DNA of 64,000 nucleotides, taken from Bradyrhizobium sp. CCGB01 (lineage in GTDB: Bacteria > Pseudomonadota > Alphaproteobacteria > Rhizobiales > Xanthobacteraceae). Made by a program: the position numbers and the translations under genes. Positions 1 to 10,000 of this stretch are shown here, in pieces (the stretch's first letter is position 1; each line of letters begins with the position of its first letter). The notes under the pieces were generated by a model that worked only from the letters and a program-made list of their open reading frames with translations, had not been told where the DNA came from and searched no databases. Location of the stretch: assembly GCF_024199795.1 (NCBI RefSeq), contig NZ_JANADK010000001.1, forward strand, positions 372,001 through 436,000. The letters run 5' to 3'.

Positions 1-561
1 GAGCCTCGTCCCTCGTCGCGCCGCCGCGCGCTGACCGAGGAAGAGCGCGAGTTGTGGGACCTCGTCGCAAAGCAAGTGAAGCCGTTGAGGAAGCATCGCG
101 TGGCAAAGGCGCATGCCTTGCCGCGCGCCGAGCCTTCACCCGCCGTACCAGCGACGCGACCTGCTCCCTCGTCCCGTCCGATTGCCGCTGCGCCGGCGCC
201 ACGCGCTGCAAAGCCGGCGATGCCGCCCTTGGCGCCGCTCGGCAAGCGCGAGCGAACAAAACTGTCGCGCGGCCGCAGCGAGATCGAGGCGCGGCTCGAT
301 CTGCACGGCATGACCCAGATGCGCGCCCATCGCGCCCTCACCGGCTTCCTGCACCGGGCTCATCACGACGGCCTGACCTTCGTGCTCGTCATCACCGGCA
401 AGGGCCGCAGCGGCGGCGAAAGCGGCGTGCTGCGCCGGCAGGTGCCGGAATGGCTGAGCCTGCCGGAATTCCGCACCTTCGTCGTCGGCTTCGAGGAGGC
501 CGCTATCGGCCATGGCGGCGAGGGCGCGCTTTATGTCCGCATTCGCCGGGCGAGATTCTAA
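1..561 (+). CDS. Smr (small MutS-related) domain protein, 5' partial
   Basis: The reading frame is open from base 1, so the start codon lies at or just before the window edge; 186 residues are visible. A basic, Pro/Ala-rich N-terminal half (about residues 20-90) leads into a C-terminal Smr domain carrying the LDLHG motif and, about 35 residues later, the TGKG motif. Smr domains of this stand-alone type are DNA-binding or DNA/RNA nicking modules; the cellular role of the alphaproteobacterial proteins is not settled. In many alphaproteobacteria the gene lies next to a lytic transglycosylase gene (mltA), which would be just outside the window. A TTG at 52 could start a shorter protein, but the preceding frame is rich in the RRRALTEEERELW-like residues expected at the family N-terminus. 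The stop overlaps the end of the convergent membrane-protein gene by 4 nt. Confidence 0.85.
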   Translation, partial: EPRPSSRRRALTEEERELWDLVAKQVKPLRKHRVAKAHALPRAEPSPAVPATRPAPSSRPIAAAPAPRAAKPAMPPLAPLGKRERTKLSRGRSEIEARLDLHGMTQMRAHRALTGFLHRAHHDGLTFVLVITGKGRSGGESGVLRRQVPEWLSLPEFRTFVVGFEEAAIGHGGEGALYVRIRRARF

Positions 562-1682
562 AACGGCCGGACGATTCCGACGCGTGGGATCAAGGTGATG
601 ATCAGGCCGACGATGTTTGTCTTCTGATCTTCCGCCGGAATCAGCGGCGTGTCCCGCGCGGCGGGGAGCATCTTCACCGCATGCAGGATCAGGAACATGC
701 AGACCGCCCAGTTCGAGATCCAGCGCGAATAATCGAACACCATCGCGAACATCACGAGATAGGCGAGGCTGACGCCGATCAGCGCGGCGATCACGAGGCG
801 CCGGTGCACGTCGTTTGCGAGCGCGCCGATCAGGCCGGCGAAATAGCGCCAGAGCGGCGTGTGCAGCCAGATCAGCAGGGCAAACACCGGCACGCCGAGG
901 ATGTTGTGCGGCAGGCGGCCCCAGGTGTCGGAAACTTCCTTCGCCAGCGGCTGGTACCAGATGTAGGCAAATTGCAGCAGATCGGTCCGCGCCGGATCTG
1001 CCATCCGGGTCCTCAGGTAGGCCACGAAATCCGCTTCGGGGATCGGCATCGTTCCCCAAAATTGCGCGGCGAAGAACAACGCGCTCACGCACAGCAGCGC
1101 GACCAAGCCGAACGCGGCGTTCGTTCTGGTCATGCCGCAGGCGAGGTAGTGCCGGATCACGACGATGGTGATGATCGTCGGCACGTACATCAGCAGATGA
1201 ATGTGGTGGATCAGCACGAGGACGATCGAGAACAGCGCGGCCAAAGCCACGAACAGCAACGAGCCGGCCGGCATCAGCAGCAGGACGAGCGCGAGTGCGC
1301 AGCCATAGATGTCGAAATGGCCGAGCGTGTGCATGAAGTTCTTGAGGAAGAACGGCGAGCCCGCGATGAAGACGAACAGCGGCAGCGTCTTCGCGGTGAA
1401 GCCAAACGTTTTTTGGAACAGCCTGACGAACAGCCCCAGCGTCACCAGCCACGTTGCCCCGCCGAGAGCGAACACGAGCCAGACCGGCACCTTGTTCATG
1501 AACAGCGCGACGATCGCCCCGATCAGCGCGCGCTTGATGAAGCCGAAATGATAGTCGACGAGGAGGTGGATGTAGGGGACGTAAGGCGGCAGCTGGATCT
1601 TGTGAACGAACACGCCGACGATCACCGCCGCGTTGATCGCGAGCAGGATGCGCCAGGGATTCTTCTGGATTCGAGCGATCAC
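558..1682 (-). CDS. Polytopic inner-membrane protein of unknown function
   Basis: The 374-residue product has roughly nine to ten hydrophobic segments separated by short basic loops, starting with one at about residues 11-27. A family motif was not recognised. The spacing of membrane segments and the short loops resemble EpsG-like or glycosyltransferase-like integral membrane proteins, but no catalytic signature is evident and no function is assigned. The gene is convergent with the Smr gene (4 nt overlap) and runs in the same direction as the hslVU operon, from which a 218 bp gap with a long palindrome separates it, so it is probably a separate transcription unit. Confidence 0.75.
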   Translation of the reverse strand: MIARIQKNPWRILLAINAAVIVGVFVHKIQLPPYVPYIHLLVDYHFGFIKRALIGAIVALFMNKVPVWLVFALGGATWLVTLGLFVRLFQKTFGFTAKTLPLFVFIAGSPFFLKNFMHTLGHFDIYGCALALVLLLMPAGSLLFVALAALFSIVLVLIHHIHLLMYVPTIITIVVIRHYLACGMTRTNAAFGLVALLCVSALFFAAQFWGTMPIPEADFVAYLRTRMADPARTDLLQFAYIWYQPLAKEVSDTWGRLPHNILGVPVFALLIWLHTPLWRYFAGLIGALANDVHRRLVIAALIGVSLAYLVMFAMVFDYSRWISNWAVCMFLILHAVKMLPAARDTPLIPAEDQKTNIVGLIITLIPRVGIVRPF

Positions 1683-1715
1683 GCCACACCCGAGCTGGCG
1701 CGATCTATCTCCGCC

Positions 1716-1869
1716 GTCGTCCCGGACAAGCGAGCACAGCGAGCGCAGATCCGGGACCCATAACCACAGGAAGTTGTTTGAGTCGGGATCGGAGCCGCCA
1801 TCTGTTTCAACAAGGACCGGTGGTTATGGGTCCCCGCGCCCGTGCGCAATTGTGCACCAGGCGGGGACG
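1716..1869. repeat. Long intergenic palindrome, family A, copy 1
   Basis: Outer arms begin with GTCGTCCCGG and end with GGCGGGGACG. Strong inner arms GGGACCCATAACCAC (1753-1767) and GTGGTTATGGGTCCC (1820-1834) are perfectly complementary. Three further copies with the same outer and inner arms lie at 20529-20655, 57824-57950 and 60535-60655. This copy is the most divergent: its centre lacks the TTTGGCGAAGA core shared by the others. It sits between hslU and the membrane-protein gene, both on the minus strand. Confidence 0.85.
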
Positions 1870-1900
1870 CCGGCCCGATAGATAGCTGACCCCGGCTGAA

Positions 1901-3205
<1,305 letters not shown>

Positions 3206-3256
3206 GGGACCTTAGCTAGGGTCAGATGCGGGTCGGGACAAGCCGGTTTTTTGCCG

Positions 3257-3889
3257 TCAGATGATCGGCGGTCCGGATTGCCATTGTTTCACGGCGTCGA
3301 TCGGATGGATCAGCATCAGGATATTGAGCGTCAGATTGTCGCGAATGTGGAGCGCCAGCATGATTTCGAAGGCGAGCCCGAGCACGACGGTCAATGTTAC
3401 GGGCAGTGCGCGCGCGGCGAGGAACCCCAGCATCATGAACAGCGTGTCCGAGACCGAATTGACGATGCTGTCGCCGTAATAATCCAGCGAGATCGTGCCC
3501 GCGCGGTAGCGCTCGATGATGAACGGCGAGTTCTCGACGATCTCCCAGGCGCCTTCGATCAGCATCGCGATGATCAGCCGCGCCGGCCAGGACAAGCTTG
3601 GAAGAGGCAACCGCAGGAACGGCAGGCGCGCGAACAGCAGCCAGGTGAATCCGTAGAACAGGAAGCCGTGCAGGACGTGCGAGAAGGTGTACCAGTCGGC
3701 GATGTGCTGCGAATTCTCCGAGCTGTTGACCACGCCGTGCCACAGCTTGATGGTGCCGCAGGTGCAGATCGGCACGCGGCCCATCGCCAGCAGGATCGAG
3801 GCCTGCAGCGCCAGCAGCAGCAGCGCAATGCCGACCCAGGCGAGCGGCGGTACGGCGACCTTGCTCTCGTGTGCGCTTGTCAGCGTCAC
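3257..3889 (-). CDS. DUF2585 (UPF0314) membrane protein
   Basis: The 210-residue protein has about five hydrophobic segments (first at about residues 14-34) and a cytosolic-looking CTCG motif near residue 43, together with conserved W, H and E residues ([21 protein letters not shown]) typical of the DUF2585/UPF0314 family of rhizobial inner-membrane proteins. No biochemical function is known for the family. Its start codon overlaps the stop of the upstream acetyltransferase gene by 4 nt (ATGA), which implies translational coupling inside the hslV-hslU operon. Its presence between the two protease subunit genes suggests co-expression under heat or misfolding stress, but this is inference only. 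Confidence 0.88.
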   Translation of the reverse strand: MTLTSAHESKVAVPPLAWVGIALLLLALQASILLAMGRVPICTCGTIKLWHGVVNSSENSQHIADWYTFSHVLHGFLFYGFTWLLFARLPFLRLPLPSLSWPARLIIAMLIEGAWEIVENSPFIIERYRAGTISLDYYGDSIVNSVSDTLFMMLGFLAARALPVTLTVVLGLAFEIMLALHIRDNLTLNILMLIHPIDAVKQWQSGPPII

Positions 3890-4371
3890 GGCTCGCGCAC
3901 CATCAGCAGCGCTGGCCCGTCCGGCGTCTCGACCATGCGGTCGCGGACGAAGCCGGCCTTCTCATAGGCGCGCACGGCACGTGCGTTGAGCGGATCCGGA
4001 TCGGTGACGATGCGCGGCAGGCCCTGCCGCAACTGCCCGTCGACGAACTGGCGGATGAACGCGGAGCCGTGGCCGCGCGCGATCATGTCGCTTTCGCCGA
4101 TGAACTGGTCGATCCCACGAGTGCCCTCCGGTTGCGGCCCAAAGCCGGTATTCCAGGCTGTCAGGCGATAGCATTGAAGATAGCCGAACGGCCGGGTGCC
4201 GGCCAACACGATGAACTGCTCCATCGCGGGCTCAACGAGATCGCCGCTGACGAGTGCAAACTGCTCGTCGGGATCGCCCCACCATTCCCGCACCTGCGCT
4301 TCGCCCAGCCACCGCCGGACCAGCGGCAAATCGGCCGCGGTCATCGGGCGGAAGGCGTAGCCGGGCGCCAT
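3886..4371 (-). CDS. GNAT-family N-acetyltransferase (aminoglycoside 6'-acetyltransferase-like)
   Basis: Predicted acetyl-CoA-dependent acetyltransferase of 161 residues. The N-terminal part resembles the AAC(6') branch of the GNAT fold ([16 protein letters not shown], then the WWGDPDEQF region), and the acetyl-CoA binding region is [10 protein letters not shown] near residues 110-120, followed by [13 protein letters not shown], a classic GNAT motif B. The substrate is unknown; a drug-resistance role cannot be inferred from this similarity. It begins 3 nt after the hslV stop and overlaps the DUF2585 start by 4 nt, so it is embedded in the hslVU operon. Confidence 0.88.
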   Translation of the reverse strand: MAPGYAFRPMTAADLPLVRRWLGEAQVREWWGDPDEQFALVSGDLVEPAMEQFIVLAGTRPFGYLQCYRLTAWNTGFGPQPEGTRGIDQFIGESDMIARGHGSAFIRQFVDGQLRQGLPRIVTDPDPLNARAVRAYEKAGFVRDRMVETPDGPALLMVREP

Positions 4372-4374
4372 GGC

Positions 4375-4935
4375 CTAGCCGCTCGCCAGGCTCTCGATGG
4401 TCAGGTTGCGGTTGGTGTAGACGCAGATGTCGGCGGCGATGTCGAGGGAGCGGCGGACGATGGTCTCGGCGTCCTTGTCGGTGTCGAGCAGGGCCCGCGC
4501 CGCCGCCAGCGCGTAGTTGCCGCCGGAGCCGATCGCCATGACCCCGGCCTCGGGCTCCAGCACGTCGCCGGTGCCTGTCAGCACCAGGGAGACATCCTTG
4601 TCGGCCACGATCATCATGGCCTCCAGCCGCCGCAGATAACGGTCGGTCCGCCAGTCCTTGGCCAGCTCGACCGCGGCCCGGGTCAATTGCCCCGGATATT
4701 GCTCGAGTTTGGACTCCAACCGCTCAAAGAGTGTGAAGGCGTCGGCCGTGGCGCCGGCAAAGCCGCCGATGACGTCGCCCCTGCCGAGCTTCCGCACTTT
4801 CTTGGCGTTGGACTTGATCACGGTCTGGCCGATCGAGACCTGGCCGTCGCCGCCGACCACCACCTTGCCGCCCTTGCGGACCGTCAAAATCGTGGTGCCG
4901 TGCCAGCCCGGCGCGCTGTTCTGGGAATCCTGCAT
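4375..4935 (-). CDS. hslV: ATP-dependent protease peptidase subunit HslV (ClpQ)
   Basis: Proteasome-like threonine peptidase of 186 residues that stacks as two hexameric rings with HslU. The start chosen is the ATG at 4935, preceded by a GAGG ribosome-binding site; an open frame extends to 4986 but adds a non-conserved leader. The sequence GTTILTV gives the mature N-terminal catalytic threonine (Thr14 of this start). Other family features are [25 protein letters not shown] and the C-terminal nucleophile-fold residues [14 protein letters not shown]. It is the first gene of the hslV-GNAT-DUF2585-hslU operon. A perfect stem-loop lies in its leader. Confidence 0.97.
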   Translation of the reverse strand: MQDSQNSAPGWHGTTILTVRKGGKVVVGGDGQVSIGQTVIKSNAKKVRKLGRGDVIGGFAGATADAFTLFERLESKLEQYPGQLTRAAVELAKDWRTDRYLRRLEAMMIVADKDVSLVLTGTGDVLEPEAGVMAIGSGGNYALAAARALLDTDKDAETIVRRSLDIAADICVYTNRNLTIESLASG

Positions 4936-4965
4936 CAAATACCTCGTTGTCAGGCCTGATTTAGG

Positions 4966-4981
4966 CGGTCGGGGCCGACCG
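4966..4981 (-). promoter_or_regulatory. Stem-loop in the hslV 5' leader
   Basis: CGGTCGG, two bases, CCGACCG: a 7 bp perfect inverted repeat about 30 nt upstream of the hslV start codon. If transcription begins upstream of it, it would form a hairpin in the 5' untranslated region. A stabilising 5' stem-loop has been described for E. coli hslVU mRNA; an equivalent role here is inference. Confidence 0.5.
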
Positions 4982-5126
4982 TACAACGGGCCGCCCCGGG
5001 CCCAATTTCGCTCACCATAGGCAGAAGTAGAGGCCCGGGCAGCCGTTCCCGCAGTAGCGAAGGCGTCATTTGGCTGTTAAAAGACCGGCGTTTTCGGCCC
5101 CAAGCTAGGATGGAAGCCAGATTTCA

Positions 5127-5720
5127 ATGCGCACCGCGACGATCAAGCGCAAGACCAAGGAAACCGACATCGAGGTCACCGTGAACCTCGATGGCACCGG
5201 CGTGGCCAATATCGCGACCGGCATCGGCTTTTTCGACCATATGCTCGATCTCCTCGCCCGCCATTCCCGCATCGACCTCACGGTCAAGGCGGTTGGCGAC
5301 CTGCACATTGATTATCACCATACCACCGAAGACACCGGCATCGCGCTTGGCCAGGCGGTCAAGCAGGCGCTCGGCAACATGGCGGGCATCACCCGCTATG
5401 CCGGCGTGCACATGCCCATGGACGAGACGCTGTCGCGCGTGGTCATCGACATCTCGGGCCGCCCGTTCCTGGTGTTCAAGGCCGACTTTCCCCGCGACAA
5501 GATCGGCGAGTTCGACACCGAGCTGGTGCGCGAATGGTTCCAGGCCTTCGCCATGAACGCCGGCGTGACTCTCCACGTCGAGACCCTATATGGCGATAAC
5601 AGCCATCATATCGCCGAGTCCTGCTTCAAGGGTCTGGCGCGGGCGCTGCGCACCGCCGTCGCGATCGACCCGAAGGCGGCGGGCGAAATCCCGTCCACCA
5701 AGGGCTCGCTCGGCGGCTGA
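5127..5720 (+). CDS. hisB: Imidazoleglycerol-phosphate dehydratase HisB
   Basis: Catalyses dehydration of imidazole glycerol phosphate to imidazole acetol phosphate, step 6 of histidine synthesis. The 197-residue monofunctional form is typical of alphaproteobacteria and lacks the HisB-N phosphatase domain of enterics. Metal-ligand motifs are [25 protein letters not shown] and, near the C-terminus, [17 protein letters not shown]. It opens the his operon, divergent from hslV with a 191 bp shared upstream region, and is followed 63 nt later by the DUF2628 gene. Confidence 0.98.
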   Translation: MRTATIKRKTKETDIEVTVNLDGTGVANIATGIGFFDHMLDLLARHSRIDLTVKAVGDLHIDYHHTTEDTGIALGQAVKQALGNMAGITRYAGVHMPMDETLSRVVIDISGRPFLVFKADFPRDKIGEFDTELVREWFQAFAMNAGVTLHVETLYGDNSHHIAESCFKGLARALRTAVAIDPKAAGEIPSTKGSLGG

Positions 5721-5783
5721 CGTCTCGACCCGGCGGCACGCGCCGCTTGCGGTATCACTGAATTTAGAGAACGGGGCATCACC

Positions 5784-6314
5784 ATGCCTGTCTACACAGT
5801 TCATGCTCCCTCCCCTGCCGGAGCCGATCTGCGCGCGACCGACAAGTTCGTGTTCGTGCGCGACGGCTTCCATTTCTGGGCGATGATCTTCGGCCCGTTC
5901 TGGCTACTCTGGAACAGGCTCTGGCTTGCGCTGATCGGCTGGCTGATTTTCCTCGCTGCGTTCGATGCGGGGCTGCATAGCCTCGGCGTTGGCCGTAGTG
6001 CGATCTTCTTTGCCAACATGATCGTCGCGCTCTTGATGGGCTTTGAGGCCTCGAGCCTCCGCCGTTGGACGCTGTCGCGCGGAAAATGGCGGCAGCTCGA
6101 TGTTGTCGTCGCGGACGACGAGGATACCGCCGAGCGCCGCTTCTTCGAGCGCTGGAGCCAGAAGCAGCAAGGCATCGTCAACGATCAATGGGCCGTCGAT
6201 CGCGGTGGTCCGCCGCCGACCCGCAGCGTGCCGGGTCAGCAATTCTCGAACCCGCCGCCACTGCCGGCCGGCGGCATCATTGGATTGTTTCCGGAACCGG
6301 GAGGGTCAAGGTGA
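5784..6314 (+). CDS. DUF2628 membrane protein within the his operon
   Basis: The 176-residue protein has the DUF2628 pattern: an N-terminal VYTVHAP stretch, the conserved [10 protein letters not shown] motif, and three hydrophobic segments (about residues 32-47, 48-65 and 72-88), followed by a polar tail ending in Pro/Gly-rich sequence. Function unknown. Its stop overlaps the GTG start of hisH by 4 nt (GTGA), so it is translationally coupled to the his genes. The conserved insertion between hisB and hisH is usual in this bacterial group; nothing in the sequence suggests an enzymatic step in histidine synthesis. Confidence 0.85.
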   Translation: MPVYTVHAPSPAGADLRATDKFVFVRDGFHFWAMIFGPFWLLWNRLWLALIGWLIFLAAFDAGLHSLGVGRSAIFFANMIVALLMGFEASSLRRWTLSRGKWRQLDVVVADDEDTAERRFFERWSQKQQGIVNDQWAVDRGGPPPTRSVPGQQFSNPPPLPAGGIIGLFPEPGGSR

Positions 6315-6961
6315 GCGTCGCCATCATCGATTACGGTTCCGGTAACCTGCATTCCGCCGCCAAGGCGTTCGAGCGCGCCGCGCGCAGCCTGGAGACTCCG
6401 CAGAAGGTCTTCGTCACCAGCGATCCGGATCAGGCGTACAGCGCCGACCGTCTGGTGCTGCCGGGCGTCGGCGCCTTTGCCGATTGCCGGCGCGGTCTCG
6501 ACGCCGTGAACGGCATGGTCGAGGCGATCACCGAAGCGGTGCGCGTCAAGGCGCGGCCCTTCTTCGGTATCTGCGTCGGCATGCAGCTGATGGCGAGCCG
6601 CGGCAAGGAGCATGTCACGACGGACGGCCTGAACTGGATCGGCGGCGACGTCGAGAAGATCACGCCGCGCGACGAGAGCCTGAAGATCCCGCACATGGGC
6701 TGGAATACGCTCGACATGCTGCGCGAGCATCCGGTGCTGAACAAGTTGCCGCTCGGCCCCAAGGGGCAGCACGCTTATTTCGTGCACTCCTACCACCTCA
6801 ACGCTGCCAACGAGGCGGACGTGCTCGCGCGTGCCGACTACGGCGGGCCCGTCACCGCGATCGTCGCGAAGGACACCGCCATCGGCACCCAATTCCACCC
6901 CGAGAAGAGCCAGCGTTTCGGCCTGGCCCTGATCTCGAACTTTTTGCGATGGAAACCGTGA
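6311..6961 (+). CDS. hisH: Imidazole glycerol phosphate synthase, glutaminase subunit HisH
   Basis: Class I glutamine amidotransferase of 216 residues that supplies ammonia to HisF. The GTG at 6311 is chosen because it places [12 protein letters not shown] at the N-terminus, as in the family, and overlaps the DUF2628 stop. The catalytic nucleophile is Cys88 in FFGICVGMQ; the His-Glu pair is in GTQFHPEKS near the C-terminus. The 3' end overlaps the start of hisA by 13 nt. Confidence 0.97.
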   Translation: MSVAIIDYGSGNLHSAAKAFERAARSLETPQKVFVTSDPDQAYSADRLVLPGVGAFADCRRGLDAVNGMVEAITEAVRVKARPFFGICVGMQLMASRGKEHVTTDGLNWIGGDVEKITPRDESLKIPHMGWNTLDMLREHPVLNKLPLGPKGQHAYFVHSYHLNAANEADVLARADYGGPVTAIVAKDTAIGTQFHPEKSQRFGLALISNFLRWKP

Positions 6962-7695
6962 TTCTCTTTCCCGCGATCGACCTCAAGAACGGCCAGTGCG
7001 TGCGCCTCGAGCAAGGCGACATGGCGCGCGCGACCGTGTTCAACCTCAATCCCGCCGCGCAGGCGCAGAGCTTTGTCGAACAGGGCTTCGAGTATCTCCA
7101 CGTCGTCGATCTCGACGGCGCCTTTGCCGGCAAGCCGGTGAATGCGCAGGCGGTCGAGGTGATGCTCAAGACGCTCAAGATCCCGGTGCAGCTCGGCGGC
7201 GGCATTCGCGATCTCGCCACCGTCGAAGCCTGGCTCGACAAGGGCATCACCCGCGTCATCATCGGCACCGCCGCGGTGCGCGACCCTGAACTGGTGAAGG
7301 CGGCTGCAAGGAAATTCCCCGGCCGCGTTGCGGTCGGGCTCGACGCGCGCGACGGCAAGGTCGCCGTCGAAGGCTGGGCCGAGACCTCGCAGGTGACGGT
7401 GCTCGAGATCGCACAGCGCTTCGAGGATGCCGGCGTCGCCGCCATCATCTTCACCGACATCGCGCGCGACGGCCTGCTGAAGGGATTGAATCTCGACGCG
7501 ACCATTGCGCTGGCCGACGCCATCTCGATCCCCGTGATCGCCTCCGGCGGCCTCGCCTCGATCGACGACGTCAAGGCGATGCTGGCGCCCCGGGCGAAAA
7601 AGCTCGCCGGCGCGATCGCAGGCCGCGCGCTGTATGACGGCCGGCTCGATCCGGCCGCGGCGCTCACCTTGATCCGCGATGCGCGCAGGAGCTGA
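6949..7695 (+). CDS. hisA: Phosphoribosylformimino-5-aminoimidazole carboxamide ribotide isomerase HisA
   Basis: TIM-barrel Amadori isomerase of 248 residues, step 4 of histidine synthesis. The N-terminus [16 protein letters not shown] holds the catalytic aspartate, and the second half-barrel has the matching [12 protein letters not shown] motif; phosphate-binding loops are LGGGIRD and IASGGLAS. The ATG at 6949 lies inside the end of hisH in another frame, an overlap of 13 nt. HisF follows 3 nt after the stop. Confidence 0.97.
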   Translation: METVILFPAIDLKNGQCVRLEQGDMARATVFNLNPAAQAQSFVEQGFEYLHVVDLDGAFAGKPVNAQAVEVMLKTLKIPVQLGGGIRDLATVEAWLDKGITRVIIGTAAVRDPELVKAAARKFPGRVAVGLDARDGKVAVEGWAETSQVTVLEIAQRFEDAGVAAIIFTDIARDGLLKGLNLDATIALADAISIPVIASGGLASIDDVKAMLAPRAKKLAGAIAGRALYDGRLDPAAALTLIRDARRS

Positions 7696-7698
7696 CAG

Positions 7699-8472
7699 AT
7701 GTTCAAGGTGCGCGTGATCCCCTGCCTCGACGTCAAGGACGGACGGGTCGTCAAGGGCGTCAACTTTGTCGATTTGCGCGACGCCGGTGATCCCGTCGAA
7801 GCCGCGATCGCCTATGACGCCGCCGGTGCCGACGAGCTCACCTTCCTCGACATCACCGCGACCCATGAGAACCGCGGCATCATGCTGGACGTGGTCCGGC
7901 GCACGGCGGAGGCCTGCTTCATGCCCGTGACAGTCGGCGGCGGCGTGCGTGAGGTCAACGACATCAAGACGCTGCTGCGTGCCGGCGCCGACAAGGTCTC
8001 GATCAACAGCGCCGCGGTGTCGCGGCGCGAGTTCGTCAAGGAAGCCGCCGAGAAGTTCGGCGAGCAGTGCGTGGTGGTTGCGATCGACGCCAAGCGGGTG
8101 AAGCGGCCGGGCGGCGACCGCTGGGAGATCTTCACCCATGGCGGGCGCAACTCGACCGGCATCGATGCCATCGAATATGCCCAGGAAGTGGTCTCGCTCG
8201 GCGCTGGTGAAATTCTGCTCACTTCCATGGACCGCGACGGGACCCGGCAGGGCTTTGACATCCCGCTGACCCGGGCGATCGCCGACAGCGTTCCCGTCCC
8301 CGTGATCGCCTCGGGCGGCGTCGGCAATCTTGATCATCTCGTCGACGGCATCCGCGACGGCCACGCCACGGCCGTGCTCGCCGCCTCGATCTTCCATTTC
8401 GGCGAATTCACCATCCGCGAAGCCAAGGAGCACATGGCCCGGCGCGGACTGGCCATGCGCCTCGATGCCTGA
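7699..8472 (+). CDS. hisF: Imidazole glycerol phosphate synthase, cyclase subunit HisF
   Basis: Cyclase of 257 residues that pairs with HisH to make imidazole glycerol phosphate and AICAR. Catalytic aspartates are in [15 protein letters not shown] (N-terminal) and [12 protein letters not shown] (second half-barrel); phosphate-binding loops are VGGGVRE and IASGGVGN. The length and all landmarks are standard. Confidence 0.98.
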   Translation: MFKVRVIPCLDVKDGRVVKGVNFVDLRDAGDPVEAAIAYDAAGADELTFLDITATHENRGIMLDVVRRTAEACFMPVTVGGGVREVNDIKTLLRAGADKVSINSAAVSRREFVKEAAEKFGEQCVVVAIDAKRVKRPGGDRWEIFTHGGRNSTGIDAIEYAQEVVSLGAGEILLTSMDRDGTRQGFDIPLTRAIADSVPVPVIASGGVGNLDHLVDGIRDGHATAVLAASIFHFGEFTIREAKEHMARRGLAMRLDA

Positions 8473-8562
8473 CGACTCCCGTTCATAAAAATGCTACACA
8501 GGCTGGCGGGGAATGGCCTCCGTGGCCAAGTGTGCTGCCAAGCGTGTTTCTGAGTAATTCCG

Positions 8563-8883
8563 ATGCCGCGTTTCACGATCCACGATCTGGCCGAGACCAT
8601 CGACGCCCGCGCGGCGGCCGGCGGCGAAGCGTCCTATACCCGCAAGCTCCTGGACAAGGGTGCCGAGCATTGCGCCAAGAAGTTCGGTGAGGAAGCAGTC
8701 GAAACCGTAATCGCAGCAGTCGAAAACGATCGCGCGCATCTGATCGCCGAGAGTGCCGACCTGCTCTACCACTTCCTTGTGCTGCTCAAGGCGCGAGGCG
8801 TAAAGCTGGAAGAGGTCGAGGCCGCGCTGGACAAGCGGACCTCGATGTCAGGGTTGGAAGAGAAAGCTTCGCGTAAGGGCTAG
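8563..8883 (+). CDS. hisE: Phosphoribosyl-ATP pyrophosphatase HisE
   Basis: Hydrolyses phosphoribosyl-ATP to phosphoribosyl-AMP, step 2 of histidine synthesis. The 106-residue protein has the all-alpha NTP-PPase (MazG-like) fold signature with the metal-binding [14 protein letters not shown] and [16 protein letters not shown] helices. It lies 90 nt after hisF, the widest gap inside the operon, and 25 nt before coaA. HisI is not fused and is not in the window. Confidence 0.96.
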   Translation: MPRFTIHDLAETIDARAAAGGEASYTRKLLDKGAEHCAKKFGEEAVETVIAAVENDRAHLIAESADLLYHFLVLLKARGVKLEEVEAALDKRTSMSGLEEKASRKG

Positions 8884-8908
8884 TACGCCCCAACGGAAAG
8901 GTCGCGTC

Positions 8909-9865
8909 ATGGATATCCGCGCACCCGAGCAGCAGTATAATCCGTACCGCGTCTATACGCGCGAGCAATGGTCGCGACTGCGTGACGACACGCCAATGAC
9001 CTTGGAGCCAGGCGAGTTCGACCGGCTGCGCTCACTGCACGATCGCCTGGACTTGCAGGAGGTCGAGGACATTTATCTGCCGCTGTCGCGCCTCCTCTCG
9101 ATCTATGTCGATGCGATGCAGCGGCTGTATTACGCGGAGCGCCAGTTCCTCGACATCCGCGATCGCAAGGTGCCCTACATCATCGGCGTCGCCGGCTCGG
9201 TCGCGGTCGGAAAATCGACCACCGCCCGCGTGCTCCAGGCGCTGCTGGCGCGCTGGTCGCCGCGCCCGAAGGTCGAGCTGATCACCACCGACGGATTTCT
9301 GTATCCCAACGCCGTGCTCGAGCGGCAGGGCATCATGCAGAAGAAGGGTTTTCCCGAGAGCTATGATCTGCCGCTGCTGCTCGGCTTTCTCTCCGACATC
9401 AAGTCCGGCCGCCGTCATGTGCGCGCGCCGGTCTATTCGCATCTGACCTACGACATCGTGCCGAACCAGTGGGCCGAGGTCGACCAGCCCGACATCCTGA
9501 TCGTCGAGGGCGTCAACGTGCTGCAAACCGGCAAGCTGCCGCGCGACGGCAAGGCGGTGCCGGTCGTCTCCGACTTCTTCGATTTCTCGGTCTATATCGA
9601 CGCCGACGAGGCGGCGCTGCGGCAATGGTACATCAAGCGCTTCCTGGCGCTGCGTGACACCGCGTTCACCAATCCAAAATCCTACTTCAACCGCTATGCG
9701 CTGTTGTCGGACGAGGAGGCCACCGCCACCGCGATCGCGATCTGGGAGCGCACCAACCTCGCCAACCTCGAGGACAACATCCTGCCGACCCGCCCCCGCG
9801 CGACGCTGATCCTGAAGAAGGGCGCGGACCATACTGTGGCGAGCGTGGCGCTGCGAAGGCTGTAG
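8909..9865 (+). CDS. coaA: Type I pantothenate kinase CoaA
   Basis: Phosphorylates pantothenate in the first step of coenzyme A synthesis. The 318 residues match bacterial PanK-I. The P-loop is [12 protein letters not shown] near residue 95, followed by [10 protein letters not shown] (substrate and metal site), the KKGFPESYD motif, and [17 protein letters not shown] ribosome-binding site precedes the ATG. It lies 25 nt downstream of hisE and is probably co-transcribed with the his operon. The gene ends just before a palindromic repeat. Confidence 0.97.
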   Translation: MDIRAPEQQYNPYRVYTREQWSRLRDDTPMTLEPGEFDRLRSLHDRLDLQEVEDIYLPLSRLLSIYVDAMQRLYYAERQFLDIRDRKVPYIIGVAGSVAVGKSTTARVLQALLARWSPRPKVELITTDGFLYPNAVLERQGIMQKKGFPESYDLPLLLGFLSDIKSGRRHVRAPVYSHLTYDIVPNQWAEVDQPDILIVEGVNVLQTGKLPRDGKAVPVVSDFFDFSVYIDADEAALRQWYIKRFLALRDTAFTNPKSYFNRYALLSDEEATATAIAIWERTNLANLEDNILPTRPRATLILKKGADHTVASVALRRL

Positions 9866-9868
9866 CTT

Positions 9869-9984
9869 CGTAGGGTGGGTTAGCCCTGCGACTGCGCAAA
9901 GCGCAGTTCGCACGGCGTAACCCACCATGCTTCCGCAATTGCGGAGCGAAGTTGGTGGAGTACGCTTCGCTAATCCACCCTACG
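9869..9984. repeat. Long intergenic palindrome, family B, copy 1
   Basis: Begins CGTAGGGTGGGTTAG and ends CTAATCCACCCTACG, with a second complementary pair inside (GCGTAACCCACCA and TTGGTGGAGTACGC). Related copies lie at 24579-24669 and 45863-45954. It fills nearly the whole gap between the convergent coaA and histidine-kinase genes, so it may terminate transcription from both sides. Confidence 0.85.
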
Positions 9985-10000
9985 GCAGCGTCGATTGCCG

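Noticed and set aside
3886..4371. Aminoglycoside-resistance gene
   Set aside because: Similarity is only to the general GNAT/AAC(6') fold; its place inside the hslVU operon argues for a housekeeping role.
6838..8433. Long minus-strand frame over hisA and hisF
   Set aside because: Antisense shadow of recognised histidine genes.
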